A stretch of DNA of 20,448 nucleotides from a virus. How positions within the stretch are numbered: the stretch's first letter is position 1; every line of letters starts with the position of its first letter. Below are positions 6,951 to 12,219 of this stretch, one piece after another. The notes beneath the pieces are model-generated. The model saw only the letters and a list, made by a program, of their open reading frames with translations. It ran no database searches and had not been told where the DNA came from. The DNA is taken from positions 1-20,448 of the IMG/VR virus record IMGVR_UViG_3300046011_005684; one strand, written 5' to 3'. The translations under genes and the position numbers were made by a program.

Positions 6951-7096
6951 AGTCAGGTGGCGGAATTGGTAGACGCTACGCAATTATACTTACGAGTAAA
7001 CTACCACCATAAATCTAAATTAGGTTGTACAGAAACGATTTAGTAAGGGTAAGTTGATAAAAGGTTTACATACAGGTTCGATTCCTGTCCTGACTA
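6951..7096 (+). tRNA. Abnormal class II tRNA-like gene, 146 nt, anticodon unclear
   Basis: A perfect 7-bp acceptor stem (AGTCAGG 6951-6957 with CCTGACT 7089-7095), U8-G9, a leucine/serine-type D arm (GCG 6960-6962, loop with TTGGTAGA, CGC 6974-6976) and a perfect T arm (ACAGG, TTCGATT, CCTGT, 7072-7088) are present, with discriminator A7096 and no encoded CCA. Between D and T arms there are 95 nt where a class II tRNA has about 35-40. No canonical 5-bp anticodon stem forms at the expected place. Other helices are possible: GTAAAC 6996-7001 with GTTTAC 7064-7069, TACC 7002-7005 with GGTA 7048-7051, TAAATC 7010-7015 with GATTTA 7037-7042, or ACTTAC 6988-6993 with GTAAGT 7049-7054. It could be a tRNA with an intron or insertion, a giant variable arm, a tRNA mimic or a decayed tRNA. 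The insert is too short for a normal group I intron. Confidence 0.6.
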
Positions 7097-7106
7097 CTAT
7101 TACAAC

Positions 7107-7129
7107 ATAAGTGTTTCATAACCACTTAT
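7107..7129 (+). terminator. Hairpin terminator after tRNA-like gene
   Basis: ATAAGTG (7107-7113) and CACTTAT (7123-7129) form a 7-bp stem with a 9-nt loop, followed by the T-rich TATTTTTAATT. Ten nt after the tRNA-like 3' end. Confidence 0.6.
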
Positions 7130-7151
7130 TATTTTTAATTATACCCGTGAT

Positions 7152-7169
7152 TAGCCCCGAAAGGGGCTA
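7152..7169 (+). terminator. Strong GNRA-loop hairpin
   Basis: TAGCCCC / GGGGCTA, a 7-bp stem closed by a GAAA tetraloop (7159-7162) and followed by TTTACATTATTT. It is a second terminator between the tRNA-like gene and the next promoter. Confidence 0.75.
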
Positions 7170-7178
7170 TTTACATTA

Positions 7179-7208
7179 TTTGGTTAATTAAAAAAGACTT
7201 CGTATATT
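7179..7208 (+). promoter_or_regulatory. Bacteroidetes-type promoter P8
   Basis: TTTG at 7179-7182, 20-nt spacer ending GACTTCG, TATATT at 7203-7208. Confidence 0.82.
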
Positions 7209-7238
7209 AAAGCATATTAATAAGTTAAAACAAATGTT

Positions 7239-7478
7239 ATGGAACCTAAAGTAATAAAACAGAAAATGACTGAATTTATTAAAGAAAATTCTTTATTAAT
7301 TCAAGAATTGAAAGATGAATATGGTAGAAAATATTGGATGGAGGAATTTTATAATGAAAGTAAAGTTCAAACATTTATGAACTCCTTTATCCTCACTAAA
7401 GAGGAATTAGAAGATTATGGACATGGGTGGACGGATGAAAAAGATGAGATGTTTTATGAATTACTTAATAAAAAATAA
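7239..7478 (+). CDS. Unknown 79-aa acidic helical protein
   Basis: Own promoter P8 and GTT-ATG start. The protein is helical and charged (KVIKQKMTEFIKENSLLIQEL) with a tryptophan/tyrosine-rich centre (YGRKYWMEEFYNES) and an acidic C-terminus (GHGWTDEKDEMFYELLNKK). No membrane span or catalytic motif. The next promoter's TTTG begins 12 nt after its stop, so it is monocistronic. Function unknown. Confidence 0.8.
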   Translation: MEPKVIKQKMTEFIKENSLLIQELKDEYGRKYWMEEFYNESKVQTFMNSFILTKEELEDYGHGWTDEKDEMFYELLNKK

Positions 7479-7489
7479 CTTATAAAAAA

Positions 7490-7519
7490 TTTGGATAGTA
7501 TTAAATTACTTAGTATATT
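7490..7519 (+). promoter_or_regulatory. Bacteroidetes-type promoter P9
   Basis: TTTG at 7490-7493, 20-nt spacer ending ACTTAG (CTTAG replaces CTTCG), TATATT at 7514-7519. Confidence 0.72.
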
Positions 7520-7551
7520 AAATCATATTAATAATAAAAATAATAAAGGTT

Positions 7552-7674
7552 ATGACAGAAAAAGAATGTAGAGAAGCTTGGGAAAAGTATCAACAAACTG
7601 CTCACCCTGAAGACATGATGTCTTATATGGAGTTTAGAAGTGAAATGGGAATTGAGGACGAAGAGGAGTATTAG
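7552..7674 (+). CDS. 40-aa acidic mini-protein
   Basis: GTT-ATG start downstream of P9; ends TAG, which also forms the TTAG of the next promoter. The peptide (TEKECREAWEKYQQTAHPED, then MEFRSEMGIEDEEEY) is acidic and helical. It is flanked by its own promoter and the next one, the same single-gene arrangement as its neighbours, which supports it as real despite its length. Function unknown. Confidence 0.65.
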   Translation: MTEKECREAWEKYQQTAHPEDMMSYMEFRSEMGIEDEEEY

Positions 7675-7700
7675 GCTTATTAAATTAGTCTTCGTATATT
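7671..7700 (+). promoter_or_regulatory. Bacteroidetes-type promoter P10
   Basis: TTAG at 7671-7674, 20-nt spacer ending GTCTTCG, TATATT at 7695-7700. Confidence 0.75.
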
Positions 7701-7728
7701 AAAGTATAATTAAAAAATAATATAAGTT

Positions 7729-8088
7729 ATGGCAACAAGAAGTAGAATTGGAATTCAAGACGAGAATGGAACAATACGTTCAATCTATTGTCACTGGGAT
7801 GGTAACCCTGATGGAGTAGGAGCTACATTAGAAGAGCATTACTCAAACCGACAAAAACTAAACATGCTAATTAATTTAGGTGATATTAGTATATTAGGTG
7901 AGAACATAGCTACAATGGATGAACATTCATTTAACAACCCTAAAGAAGGTGTAACAGTAGCTTATCATAGAGATAGAGGTGAAGAATTAAAACCGGCCCG
8001 AGTTGATATTTCATTAGACACATTTTATGTATCTGAAAAGTATGGTTATGTTTATACTCTAGAGGGTAAATGGGTAACTTTTAGTTAA
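7729..8088 (+). CDS. Conserved phage protein of the MATRSRIG type, 119 aa
   Basis: The N-terminus MATRSRIGIQDENG followed by IRSIYCHWDGNPDGVGATL and a helix containing LINLGDIS is a pattern I recognise from many phage hypothetical proteins (ATRSRIGxxxxDGxxxSIYCHWDGxPxGVGxxL). The conserved Cys-His-Trp-Asp-Gly cluster (about 21-25) suggests a binding or catalytic site, but the family's biochemical role is not established to my knowledge. The rest has AYHRDRGEEL (about 78-87) and a beta-rich C-terminus (YVSEKYGYVYTLEGKWVTF). Own promoter P10, GTT-ATG start, cytoplasmic by appearance. Confidence 0.88.
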   Translation: MATRSRIGIQDENGTIRSIYCHWDGNPDGVGATLEEHYSNRQKLNMLINLGDISILGENIATMDEHSFNNPKEGVTVAYHRDRGEELKPARVDISLDTFYVSEKYGYVYTLEGKWVTFS

Positions 8089-8089
8089 G

Positions 8090-8119
8090 TTTGGCAGTTA
8101 ATTAATTTCTTCGTATATT
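8090..8119 (+). promoter_or_regulatory. Bacteroidetes-type promoter P11
   Basis: TTTG at 8090-8093 immediately after the previous stop, 20-nt spacer ending TTCTTCG, TATATT at 8114-8119 followed by TAG. Confidence 0.82.
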
Positions 8120-8139
8120 TAGATGTAAATAATAATAAA

Positions 8140-8283
8140 ATGAAAGTAGTACAATTTACATTACAAGAAAGATGGGCTGCATCTAAACACATGGTTCAAA
8201 AGAACAAGAAGAAATACAACCGTAATGAAAAGCATAAAAAGGATTCTAATAAGAGTCCTTATTTAGTTTCTTTGAGTGTATAA
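8140..8283 (+). CDS. 47-aa basic mini-protein
   Basis: ATG 21 nt after the P11 -7 element in AAAATG context. The peptide is very basic in the middle (QKNKKKYNRNEKHKKDSNK, about 20-38), which could bind nucleic acid, and ends YLVSLSV. It has its own promoter upstream and another (P12) starting inside its last codons. Function unknown. Confidence 0.65.
   Translation: MKVVQFTLQERWAASKHMVQKNKKKYNRNEKHKKDSNKSPYLVSLSV
8239..8260 (+). terminator. Possible hairpin inside the end of the 47-aa gene
   Basis: AAGGATTC (8239-8246) and GAGTCCTT (8253-8260) pair over 8 positions, with one G-T, around a TAATAA loop, followed by ATTTAGTTTC. It lies within the coding sequence, so a terminator role is uncertain. 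Confidence 0.35.
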
Positions 8284-8299
8284 ATTAGCTTCGTATATT
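8271..8299 (+). promoter_or_regulatory. Bacteroidetes-type promoter P12
   Basis: TTTG at 8271-8274 within the previous CDS, 19-nt spacer ending AGCTTCG, TATATT at 8294-8299. Confidence 0.78.
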
Positions 8300-8326
8300 A
8301 AAGTATAATTAAAAATATAAAAGATT

Positions 8327-8527
8327 ATGAAAAAATTTATTAAGGGTTTATTTAATACTAATACAGGGTATTTTATAAATACAATTTCATACTACTATGA
8401 AGGTAAATATTATACAGGGTACATTTTATGTAAAGGTTTTATTATATTTGGGATACCGGGATATGATCGAATAGAAATATTTCTTAATAAAAATGAGGCT
8501 GAGACTTCTTTAAATAATTTAAAATAA
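8327..8527 (+). CDS. Unknown 66-aa aromatic-rich protein
   Basis: Downstream of P12, start in ATT-ATG context. It begins MKKFIKGLFN and is rich in Tyr, Phe and Gly (FINTISYYYEGKYYTGYILC, then GFIIFGIPGYDRIEIFL), suggesting a small beta-sheet domain or a weakly membrane-associated protein; no clear transmembrane helix is seen. Followed after 7 nt by another gene. Function unknown. Confidence 0.75.
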   Translation: MKKFIKGLFNTNTGYFINTISYYYEGKYYTGYILCKGFIIFGIPGYDRIEIFLNKNEAETSLNNLK

Positions 8528-8534
8528 TAAAGTT

Positions 8535-8777
8535 ATGCCAAAAGGACAAGGAACAATCAATTATTGGGGAGTAGATATTGATATTGAATATTACTATGAA
8601 CCATTAGTAAGAGGTAGAATGTATATGGACAATGGTGATCCAGGTTATCCTGATGAGGGAGGTGAATTCTGTATTGAAAAAGCATTTATTGGGGGTCAGG
8701 ATGTAACTGAATTACTAGAAGATAAACTAGAAGCAATAGGGAATGCTTATTATGATCAATGTGATGGGGAATTTTAA
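8535..8777 (+). CDS. Unknown 80-aa acidic protein
   Basis: GTT-ATG start, second gene of the P12 unit. Strongly acidic and rich in Gly and Tyr (INYWGVDIDIEYYYEP at about 8-23, MDNGDPGYPDEGGEFCIEKAF at about 31-51), ending in a helical LLEDKLEAIGNAYYDQCDGEF. Two cysteines (about 46 and 76). Acidic surface proteins of this size in phages are sometimes DNA mimics; here that is speculation. No known family. Confidence 0.8.
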   Translation: MPKGQGTINYWGVDIDIEYYYEPLVRGRMYMDNGDPGYPDEGGEFCIEKAFIGGQDVTELLEDKLEAIGNAYYDQCDGEF

Positions 8778-8784
8778 TACCCCG

Positions 8785-8814
8785 TTTGGCAAGTATAAAT
8801 TAACTTCGTATATT
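8785..8814 (+). promoter_or_regulatory. Bacteroidetes-type promoter P13
   Basis: TTTG at 8785-8788, 20-nt spacer containing TATAAA and ending AACTTCG, TATATT at 8809-8814. A weak GGGG/CCCC hairpin (8766-8769 with 8780-8783) lies just upstream. Confidence 0.82.
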
Positions 8815-8846
8815 AAATCATATTAATAATTAAAAATAATAAAGTT

Positions 8847-9206
8847 ATGAACAAAACGCAAACAATCGATTTATTAAAAAGTCAAATGCCTGGATTCTAT
8901 TCAGTAGAACAAGTTATCAATCTTATCGAAAAGATTGAAGAAGAAGAACAACAAGCAACTGCTAAACTTACTTTCGATCAAGTTAGAGAACTTACTCGAA
9001 GTATTGTTAATGCAATTGAAGAAGAAGCTCAAAGAGATAACATCGTTAATTTTGAAGATGTTGAATTTGAATTAGGTTGGGATAGAAAAATTGAAGTAAC
9101 AGACGTTCCAATTAATTTTGATGCAATTAGAGATTGTGTTGAAGAACAATTGATTGAGTTCTTTGAAATAGAATCTTTATTCATATCTTTAGGTATCAAT
9201 AATTAA
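8847..9206 (+). CDS. Unknown 119-aa acidic protein
   Basis: Own promoter P13 and GTT-ATG start, hairpin after the stop. The N-terminus (KTQTIDLLKSQMPGFYSVEQ) is a helix-turn-helix-like amphipathic stretch, followed by an acidic coiled segment (LIEKIEEEEQQ), then a middle helix (VRELTRSIVNAIEEEAQR) and an acidic C-terminal half ending EFFEIESLFISLGINN. Net charge is strongly negative. No catalytic motif or membrane segment. Function unknown. Confidence 0.82.
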   Translation: MNKTQTIDLLKSQMPGFYSVEQVINLIEKIEEEEQQATAKLTFDQVRELTRSIVNAIEEEAQRDNIVNFEDVEFELGWDRKIEVTDVPINFDAIRDCVEEQLIEFFEIESLFISLGINN

Positions 9207-9210
9207 AATG

Positions 9211-9232
9211 AGGGGCCATGTATTTGGCCCCT
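9211..9232 (+). terminator. Hairpin terminator with TGTATT loop
   Basis: AGGGGCCA / TGGCCCCT, an 8-bp stem with loop TGTATT, shortly after the 119-aa gene. The loop-stem junction TTTG (9223-9226) is the -33 of the following promoter. No T-run follows. Confidence 0.7.
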
Positions 9233-9252
9233 ATAAAATAGCTTCGTATATT
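9223..9252 (+). promoter_or_regulatory. Bacteroidetes-type promoter P14 (overlaps hairpin)
   Basis: TTTG at 9223-9226 in the hairpin, 20-nt spacer containing TATAAAAT and ending GCTTCG, TATATT at 9247-9252. The leader to the next ATG is unusually long (47 nt from the -7). Confidence 0.8.
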
Positions 9253-9299
9253 TAGAATGTTAAAAAAATAAAAATAAGTTTAATTAAAATTTAAAGGTT

Positions 9300-9701
9300 A
9301 TGAACAGAAATGAAATTATCGCAGAAGTAAAAAAACTAGGTTTAACAACAGAAAAACCAGCACATCAGTGTAAAACAGAGTATTTACAAGAATTACTCAA
9401 TTCACAATACTTTATTGTGACAGAGGTAAAACGTAAAGGTAGACCAGTAAGTGAAAACAGTAACCGACAAAAACGAATTGCTGAATTAGAAGCAAAACGA
9501 GCTGCTGGTGAATTAAGAAAAGGTAGACCGGTTGTTGAAGGAAGTAATCGCCAAATAAGATTATCACTTAAAGGTACTCTTAAATTAGGTAGAAAACCAA
9601 ATCCTGAAAGTGCAGCTTACAAACGCAGAATGGAATTAGAAGCTAAACGTGCAAATGGTGAATTAAAGAGAGGTAGACCAGCACAAGTAAAAGCAGAGTA
9701 A
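9300..9701 (+). CDS. AT-hook-type DNA-binding protein with internal repeats
   Basis: 133 aa, highly basic. Residues 5-34 form the small KPAHxCxTxYL domain shared with the 53-aa protein encoded at 3267. After it come AT-hook cores: KGRP at 46-49, KGRP at 74-77, a GRKP variant at 97-100 and RGRP at 124-127. They are separated by repeated linkers (ELEAKRAAGEL at 62-72 and ELEAKRANGEL at 112-122; SNRQ at 54-57 and 82-85). AT-hooks bind the minor groove of A+T-rich DNA, so a role in compacting or silencing AT-rich phage or host DNA, or regulating the array of AT-rich promoters, is plausible inference. Own promoter P14, GTT-ATG start, strong hairpin after the gene. Confidence 0.85.
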   Translation: MNRNEIIAEVKKLGLTTEKPAHQCKTEYLQELLNSQYFIVTEVKRKGRPVSENSNRQKRIAELEAKRAAGELRKGRPVVEGSNRQIRLSLKGTLKLGRKPNPESAAYKRRMELEAKRANGELKRGRPAQVKAE

Positions 9702-9712
9702 TTAAATTAAAA

Positions 9713-9738
9713 GGGGTATAATGATGATATTATACCCC
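9713..9738 (+). terminator. Hairpin terminator after AT-hook gene
   Basis: GGGGTATAAT (9713-9722) and ATTATACCCC (9729-9738), a perfect 10-bp stem with a GATGAT loop, 11 nt after the stop. Only CATCCC follows, so there is no T-run. Confidence 0.7.
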
Positions 9739-9764
9739 ATCCCTTAACCATTAATCAGTATATA

Positions 9765-10004
9765 TTGAAAAAACATACAGTAATCAATAAAAAATACGTT
9801 AAATTATACAAAAATCAGCCTAAATTTAAACCTAAATCATGTTATGTGATAGGTTGTGTTTACTATGGTAGAAATCGTTCAAATCACTTAAAATTAGGTG
9901 TATTAATGGAGTTAGGTGATAAAACATCTACACTTAAATTAAAAGATGGTACTAAAGTTAAAGTTAAAAATATAACTTTAAAAAGTGCTCAAATAGGGAA
10001 ATAA
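9765..10004 (+). CDS. Unknown 79-aa basic protein, TTG start
   Basis: No in-frame ATG exists upstream, and the first internal ATG would remove more than half the protein, so TTG at 9765 is the likeliest start. It is the only non-ATG start I assign with reasonable confidence. Very lysine-rich (KKHTVINKKYVKLYKNQPKF) with beta-type segments (CYVIGCVYYGRN, LKLGVLMELGDKTSTLKL), consistent with a small nucleic-acid-binding beta-barrel; inference only. It lies between a strong hairpin and promoter P15 and lacks a standard copy of the repeated promoter: the local GTATATATTG resembles the -7 but would overlap the start codon. Confidence 0.68.
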   Translation: MKKHTVINKKYVKLYKNQPKFKPKSCYVIGCVYYGRNRSNHLKLGVLMELGDKTSTLKLKDGTKVKVKNITLKSAQIGK

Positions 10005-10029
10005 GGAGTATAAAATTTCTTCGTATATT
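10000..10029 (+). promoter_or_regulatory. Promoter P15, without a TTTG-like -33
   Basis: CTTCG then TATATT at 10024-10029, with the AGTATAAAAT block seen in other copies, but AATA where TTTG is expected (10000-10003). It shares AAGG(A/G)GTATAAAATTTCTTCG-type flanks with P21. Confidence 0.65.
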
Positions 10030-10061
10030 AAAGCATATTAATAATAAAAAATAATAAAGTT

Positions 10062-10409
10062 ATGACAAAAATTAAAGTAAAAATTACTCACAAAACATTA
10101 ATGATGAGTATGGAGTTTCCACTTGAAGTAGGACAAGTAAAAATGGATGCTGAATGTCAAGTGTTTGTTTACAAAGACAGAGAATCAGGGTATTTAACTG
10201 GTGATTTTGATTTCATGGATTACAAAAATACCACATACATGGGTATGCCGATTGATGGTTATAAGGGAATGCAAAAGTTAAGAGATTTCCATACTGAATT
10301 AGGAATTGATCTACAGAAATTAATTAATGATGAATTTTATAAAATCATTAATGAAGAATTTCAAGCTGATTTTGTATCACAATTTGATATTAAAGATTTT
10401 GAGTACTAA
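10062..10409 (+). CDS. Unknown 115-aa protein
   Basis: GTT-ATG start downstream of P15; strong hairpin after the stop. The N-terminal half is beta-rich (KIKVKITHKTLMMSMEFPLEVGQ, QVFVYKDRESGYLTGDFDF). The C-terminal half is helical and acidic (MQKLRDFHTELGIDLQKL, INEEFQADFVSQFDIKDFEY). No cysteine pairs, signal peptide or known motif beyond this alpha/beta layout. Monocistronic. Confidence 0.82.
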   Translation: MTKIKVKITHKTLMMSMEFPLEVGQVKMDAECQVFVYKDRESGYLTGDFDFMDYKNTTYMGMPIDGYKGMQKLRDFHTELGIDLQKLINDEFYKIINEEFQADFVSQFDIKDFEY

Positions 10410-10414
10410 TAAAG

Positions 10415-10436
10415 TAGGACCCAGTATTGGGTCCTA
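10415..10436 (+). terminator. Hairpin terminator with GTAT loop
   Basis: TAGGACCCA / TGGGTCCTA, a 9-bp stem with loop GTAT, followed by TATTTTTTC. ATTG at the loop-3' arm junction serves as -33 of P16. Confidence 0.8.
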
Positions 10437-10455
10437 TATTTTTTCTTCGTATATT
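10426..10455 (+). promoter_or_regulatory. Bacteroidetes-type promoter P16 (overlaps hairpin)
   Basis: ATTG at 10426-10429, 20-nt spacer ending TTCTTCG, TATATT at 10450-10455. Confidence 0.78.
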
Positions 10456-10483
10456 AAATCTGTTAATTTAAAATAATATAGTT

Positions 10484-10666
10484 ATGAAAGAAGTTAGAGA
10501 ATACTTTGAAAAGAATTATGGTTATGTAAATCTAGATGAGTTGACAGATGTATTTATTCAAAAGTATTTGGATCAACCATGGATTACTAATTTACCATTT
10601 GAAAGAAAGATGGATTGTTTATATGATTATATTCTATCACAGGATTTATGCGATATTCAAGAATAA
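10484..10666 (+). CDS. Unknown 60-aa acidic protein
   Basis: Own promoter P16, GTT-ATG start. Acidic, helical and aromatic (VREYFEKNYGYVNLDELTDV, then FIQKYLDQPWITNLPFERKM, DYILSQDLCDIQE). The spacing of helices suggests a small globular helical domain. No motif recognised. Followed by an imperfect hairpin (ACTCAAAT with ATTTG..GAGT) that again contains the next promoter's TTTG. Confidence 0.78.
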   Translation: MKEVREYFEKNYGYVNLDELTDVFIQKYLDQPWITNLPFERKMDCLYDYILSQDLCDIQE

Positions 10667-10682
10667 AACTCAAATGAGAGTA

Positions 10683-10712
10683 TTTGGGGAGTTAAAATAA
10701 TCTTCGTATATT
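10683..10712 (+). promoter_or_regulatory. Bacteroidetes-type promoter P17
   Basis: TTTG at 10683-10686, 20-nt spacer ending ATCTTCG, TATATT at 10707-10712. Confidence 0.82.
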
Positions 10713-10739
10713 AAGACATAATTAATAAATAATAATGTT

Positions 10740-11000
10740 ATGACAAGACAAGAATTTGAAAACGGTACACCTTTTAGAGTAAAAGGTATTCACAACGACA
10801 AAGGTAGTTCAACTTATTACTTCCATGATGGAACAATTTCCAAACAAATAAGAAGTAATATTGATGAAAGAACATTAACAGATGACTATCACCTAAATGT
10901 AGATGAGGTATCAAATAAATGGTTTAGTGGGTTTGTGTATGTGATGACTAAGAAAGTAACTGTTAAGCATAAGTTTGAAGACCTAGTAGTGTTTGAATAA
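10740..11000 (+). CDS. Unknown 86-aa protein
   Basis: Own promoter P17, GTT-ATG start. It begins TRQEFENGTPFRVKGI and has a beta-rich body (SSTYYFHDGTISKQI, KWFSGFVYVMTKKVTVKHKF) ending EDLVVFE, consistent with a small beta-barrel. No catalytic residues recognised. Hairpin terminator follows directly. Function unknown. Confidence 0.82.
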   Translation: MTRQEFENGTPFRVKGIHNDKGSSTYYFHDGTISKQIRSNIDERTLTDDYHLNVDEVSNKWFSGFVYVMTKKVTVKHKFEDLVVFE

Positions 11001-11005
11001 TAATA

Positions 11006-11027
11006 AAGGGCCATGTATTTGGCCCTT
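11006..11027 (+). terminator. Hairpin terminator with TGTATT loop
   Basis: AAGGGCCA / TGGCCCTT, an 8-bp stem with loop TGTATT, nearly the same core as the hairpin at 9211, followed by ATATTTTAAC. Confidence 0.75.
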
Positions 11028-11047
11028 ATATTTTAACTTCGTATATT
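11018..11047 (+). promoter_or_regulatory. Bacteroidetes-type promoter P18 (overlaps hairpin)
   Basis: TTTG at 11018-11021 in the hairpin, 20-nt spacer ending AACTTCG, TATATT at 11042-11047. Confidence 0.82.
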
Positions 11048-11079
11048 AAATCATATTAATAATTAAAAATTTAAAGGTT

Positions 11080-11385
11080 ATGTTAAATACAACTTATTTA
11101 GGTAGAGAAATTGTAAGACGTGATAACGTCAAAGTAGAAGGTACATTCGCATCGGTTCATGAAGCTGAAGAACGCTTGAGAAAGATGGGGTACATGATAG
11201 GAAGCATGTGTGGAGATGAACCAATAGGATTCGCATGTAAAGAAAAATATGATTATATAGCGAAATGGAGAAACATAAACCCGAGTGATAGAAATAAAGT
11301 GGAAGGAGTGATGATCAGTACTGATTGGAGAGAGGGTAGTGTGGATATAATATGGTTCGAAGAACCTAAAACAGCAATTGGATAG
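11080..11385 (+). CDS. Unknown 101-aa protein
   Basis: Own promoter P18, GTT-ATG start. N-terminal TTYLGREIVRRDNVKVEG, then a helix (SVHEAEERLRKMGYMIGSMC), GDEPIGFACKEKYDYIAKW and a C-terminal beta part (GSVDIIWFEEP). Two cysteines (about 44 and 53). Codons here use more G and C (for example CGT, GTC, GTG) than adjacent genes. The ATTG of P19 lies in its last codons. Function unknown. Confidence 0.8.
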   Translation: MLNTTYLGREIVRRDNVKVEGTFASVHEAEERLRKMGYMIGSMCGDEPIGFACKEKYDYIAKWRNINPSDRNKVEGVMISTDWREGSVDIIWFEEPKTAIG

Positions 11386-11406
11386 TATAAAATAACTTCG
11401 TATATT
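11377..11406 (+). promoter_or_regulatory. Bacteroidetes-type promoter P19
   Basis: ATTG at 11377-11380, 20-nt spacer with AGTATAAAAT ending AACTTCG, TATATT at 11401-11406. Confidence 0.8.
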
Positions 11407-11433
11407 AAATCATAATAATAAAATAATATAGTT

Positions 11434-11607
11434 ATGACATTAGAGCAAATGAATGCCGAGAATAAGTTAGTGACCGAAAAACATATGGTGGTGAAAGAAT
11501 TAATAAACCACTTACATGAAGCACAATTCGATAGAACTACACGTACAAGTGTGATGTTGACAGAATTGATGAAAAAAATAAATGAAATGTTGAAAAATGA
11601 TTTTTAA
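11434..11607 (+). CDS. 57-aa helical mini-protein
   Basis: GTT-ATG start between P19 and P20. Fully helical by composition (MTLEQMNAENKLVTEKHMVV, KELINHLHEAQ, then LTELMKKINEMLKNDF), with heptad-like leucine/methionine spacing, so it may form a short coiled coil or oligomerise. No membrane segment. Function unknown. Confidence 0.7.
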   Translation: MTLEQMNAENKLVTEKHMVVKELINHLHEAQFDRTTRTSVMLTELMKKINEMLKNDF

Positions 11608-11614
11608 TACTTTA

Positions 11615-11644
11615 ATTGGAGTGTATAAATTAACTTCGTATATT
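11615..11644 (+). promoter_or_regulatory. Bacteroidetes-type promoter P20
   Basis: ATTG at 11615-11618, 20-nt spacer with GTGTATAAAT ending AACTTCG, TATATT at 11639-11644. Confidence 0.8.
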
Positions 11645-11672
11645 AAATTTATAATTAATAAATAATATAGTT

Positions 11673-11954
11673 ATGAGAAAAGGTACAGTTACAGGTGAAT
11701 TAAAATCTATTTTTGAAGAATTAAATATAAAGTATACTGGATGTTACTCCGATACTTATAATTTAAAAAATGGGGATGATGTTAATTTAAAAAGAGTAGG
11801 AGTAAAATTTATGGGTGTATACCTAACTCAAGAACAAATTAATATAATAAAAGATAAAATGGGTAAAAAAGGATTTACTTATGATTTTATTAAAGAGAAT
11901 AGAGGTAAAAGTTTATATGGTACTAATGGTACTAGGTTTTGTTTTAAGTATTAA
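11673..11954 (+). CDS. Unknown 93-aa basic protein
   Basis: Own promoter P20, GTT-ATG start. Basic alpha/beta protein: RKGTVTGELKSIFEELNIKY, CYSDTYNLKNGDDV, VGVKFMGVYLTQEQINIIKD, then GFTYDFIKENRGKSLYG and TRFCFKY. Two cysteines near 24 and 90 are too far apart to suggest a metal site. No motif recognised. A structured non-coding stretch follows. Confidence 0.8.
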   Translation: MRKGTVTGELKSIFEELNIKYTGCYSDTYNLKNGDDVNLKRVGVKFMGVYLTQEQINIIKDKMGKKGFTYDFIKENRGKSLYGTNGTRFCFKY

Positions 11955-12180
11955 ATAATATAATGTGGAATACACCTCCTAATATAATATAACAATGAAC
12001 AAATGTTCCTAAGTTAATATAATGGGGGTGTGTTGTATATGGAAACCGGAATGAGTTAGGGTGAATACAGGGAACAGGGTTCCGCACCCACGTGTATGTC
12101 ATGAATGAGTTTTTAACCAACTCACCTCGTATATACACTCTTAAAACCATTTTAAATAAAGATATAAGGGGTATAAAATT
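11955..12180 (+). other. Structured intergenic region A, possible ncRNA or leader
   Basis: No gene. Several inverted repeats: ACACCTCC 11972-11979 with GGGGGTGT 12024-12031 (one G-T); a nested stem GGGTG 12059-12063 with CACCC 12085-12089 enclosing GGAAC 12071-12075 / GTTCC 12079-12083; and TGAGTT 12106-12111 with AACTCA 12119-12124. A second TGAGTT at 12052-12057 could compete for the same AACTCA, giving two exclusive folds. A promoter-like CTCGTATATACAC follows at 12126. It shares TTCCGCACC and CACGTGT with region B at 13.0-13.2 kb. Could be a small RNA, a terminator cluster or a replication/packaging site. Confidence 0.45.
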
Positions 12181-12192
12181 TCTTCGTATATT
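12163..12192 (+). promoter_or_regulatory. Promoter P21, without a TTTG-like -33
   Basis: CTTCG then TATATT at 12187-12192, with the GTATAAAAT block but TATA in place of TTTG at 12163-12166, resembling P15. Confidence 0.65.
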
Positions 12193-12219
12193 TAATTATA
12201 ATTTAAAAATATAAATGTT

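Noticed and set aside
6978-7071. Group I intron inside the tRNA-like gene
   Set aside because: The extra sequence is about 55-60 nt, far below the size of a group I core, and no P/Q/R/S elements are visible.
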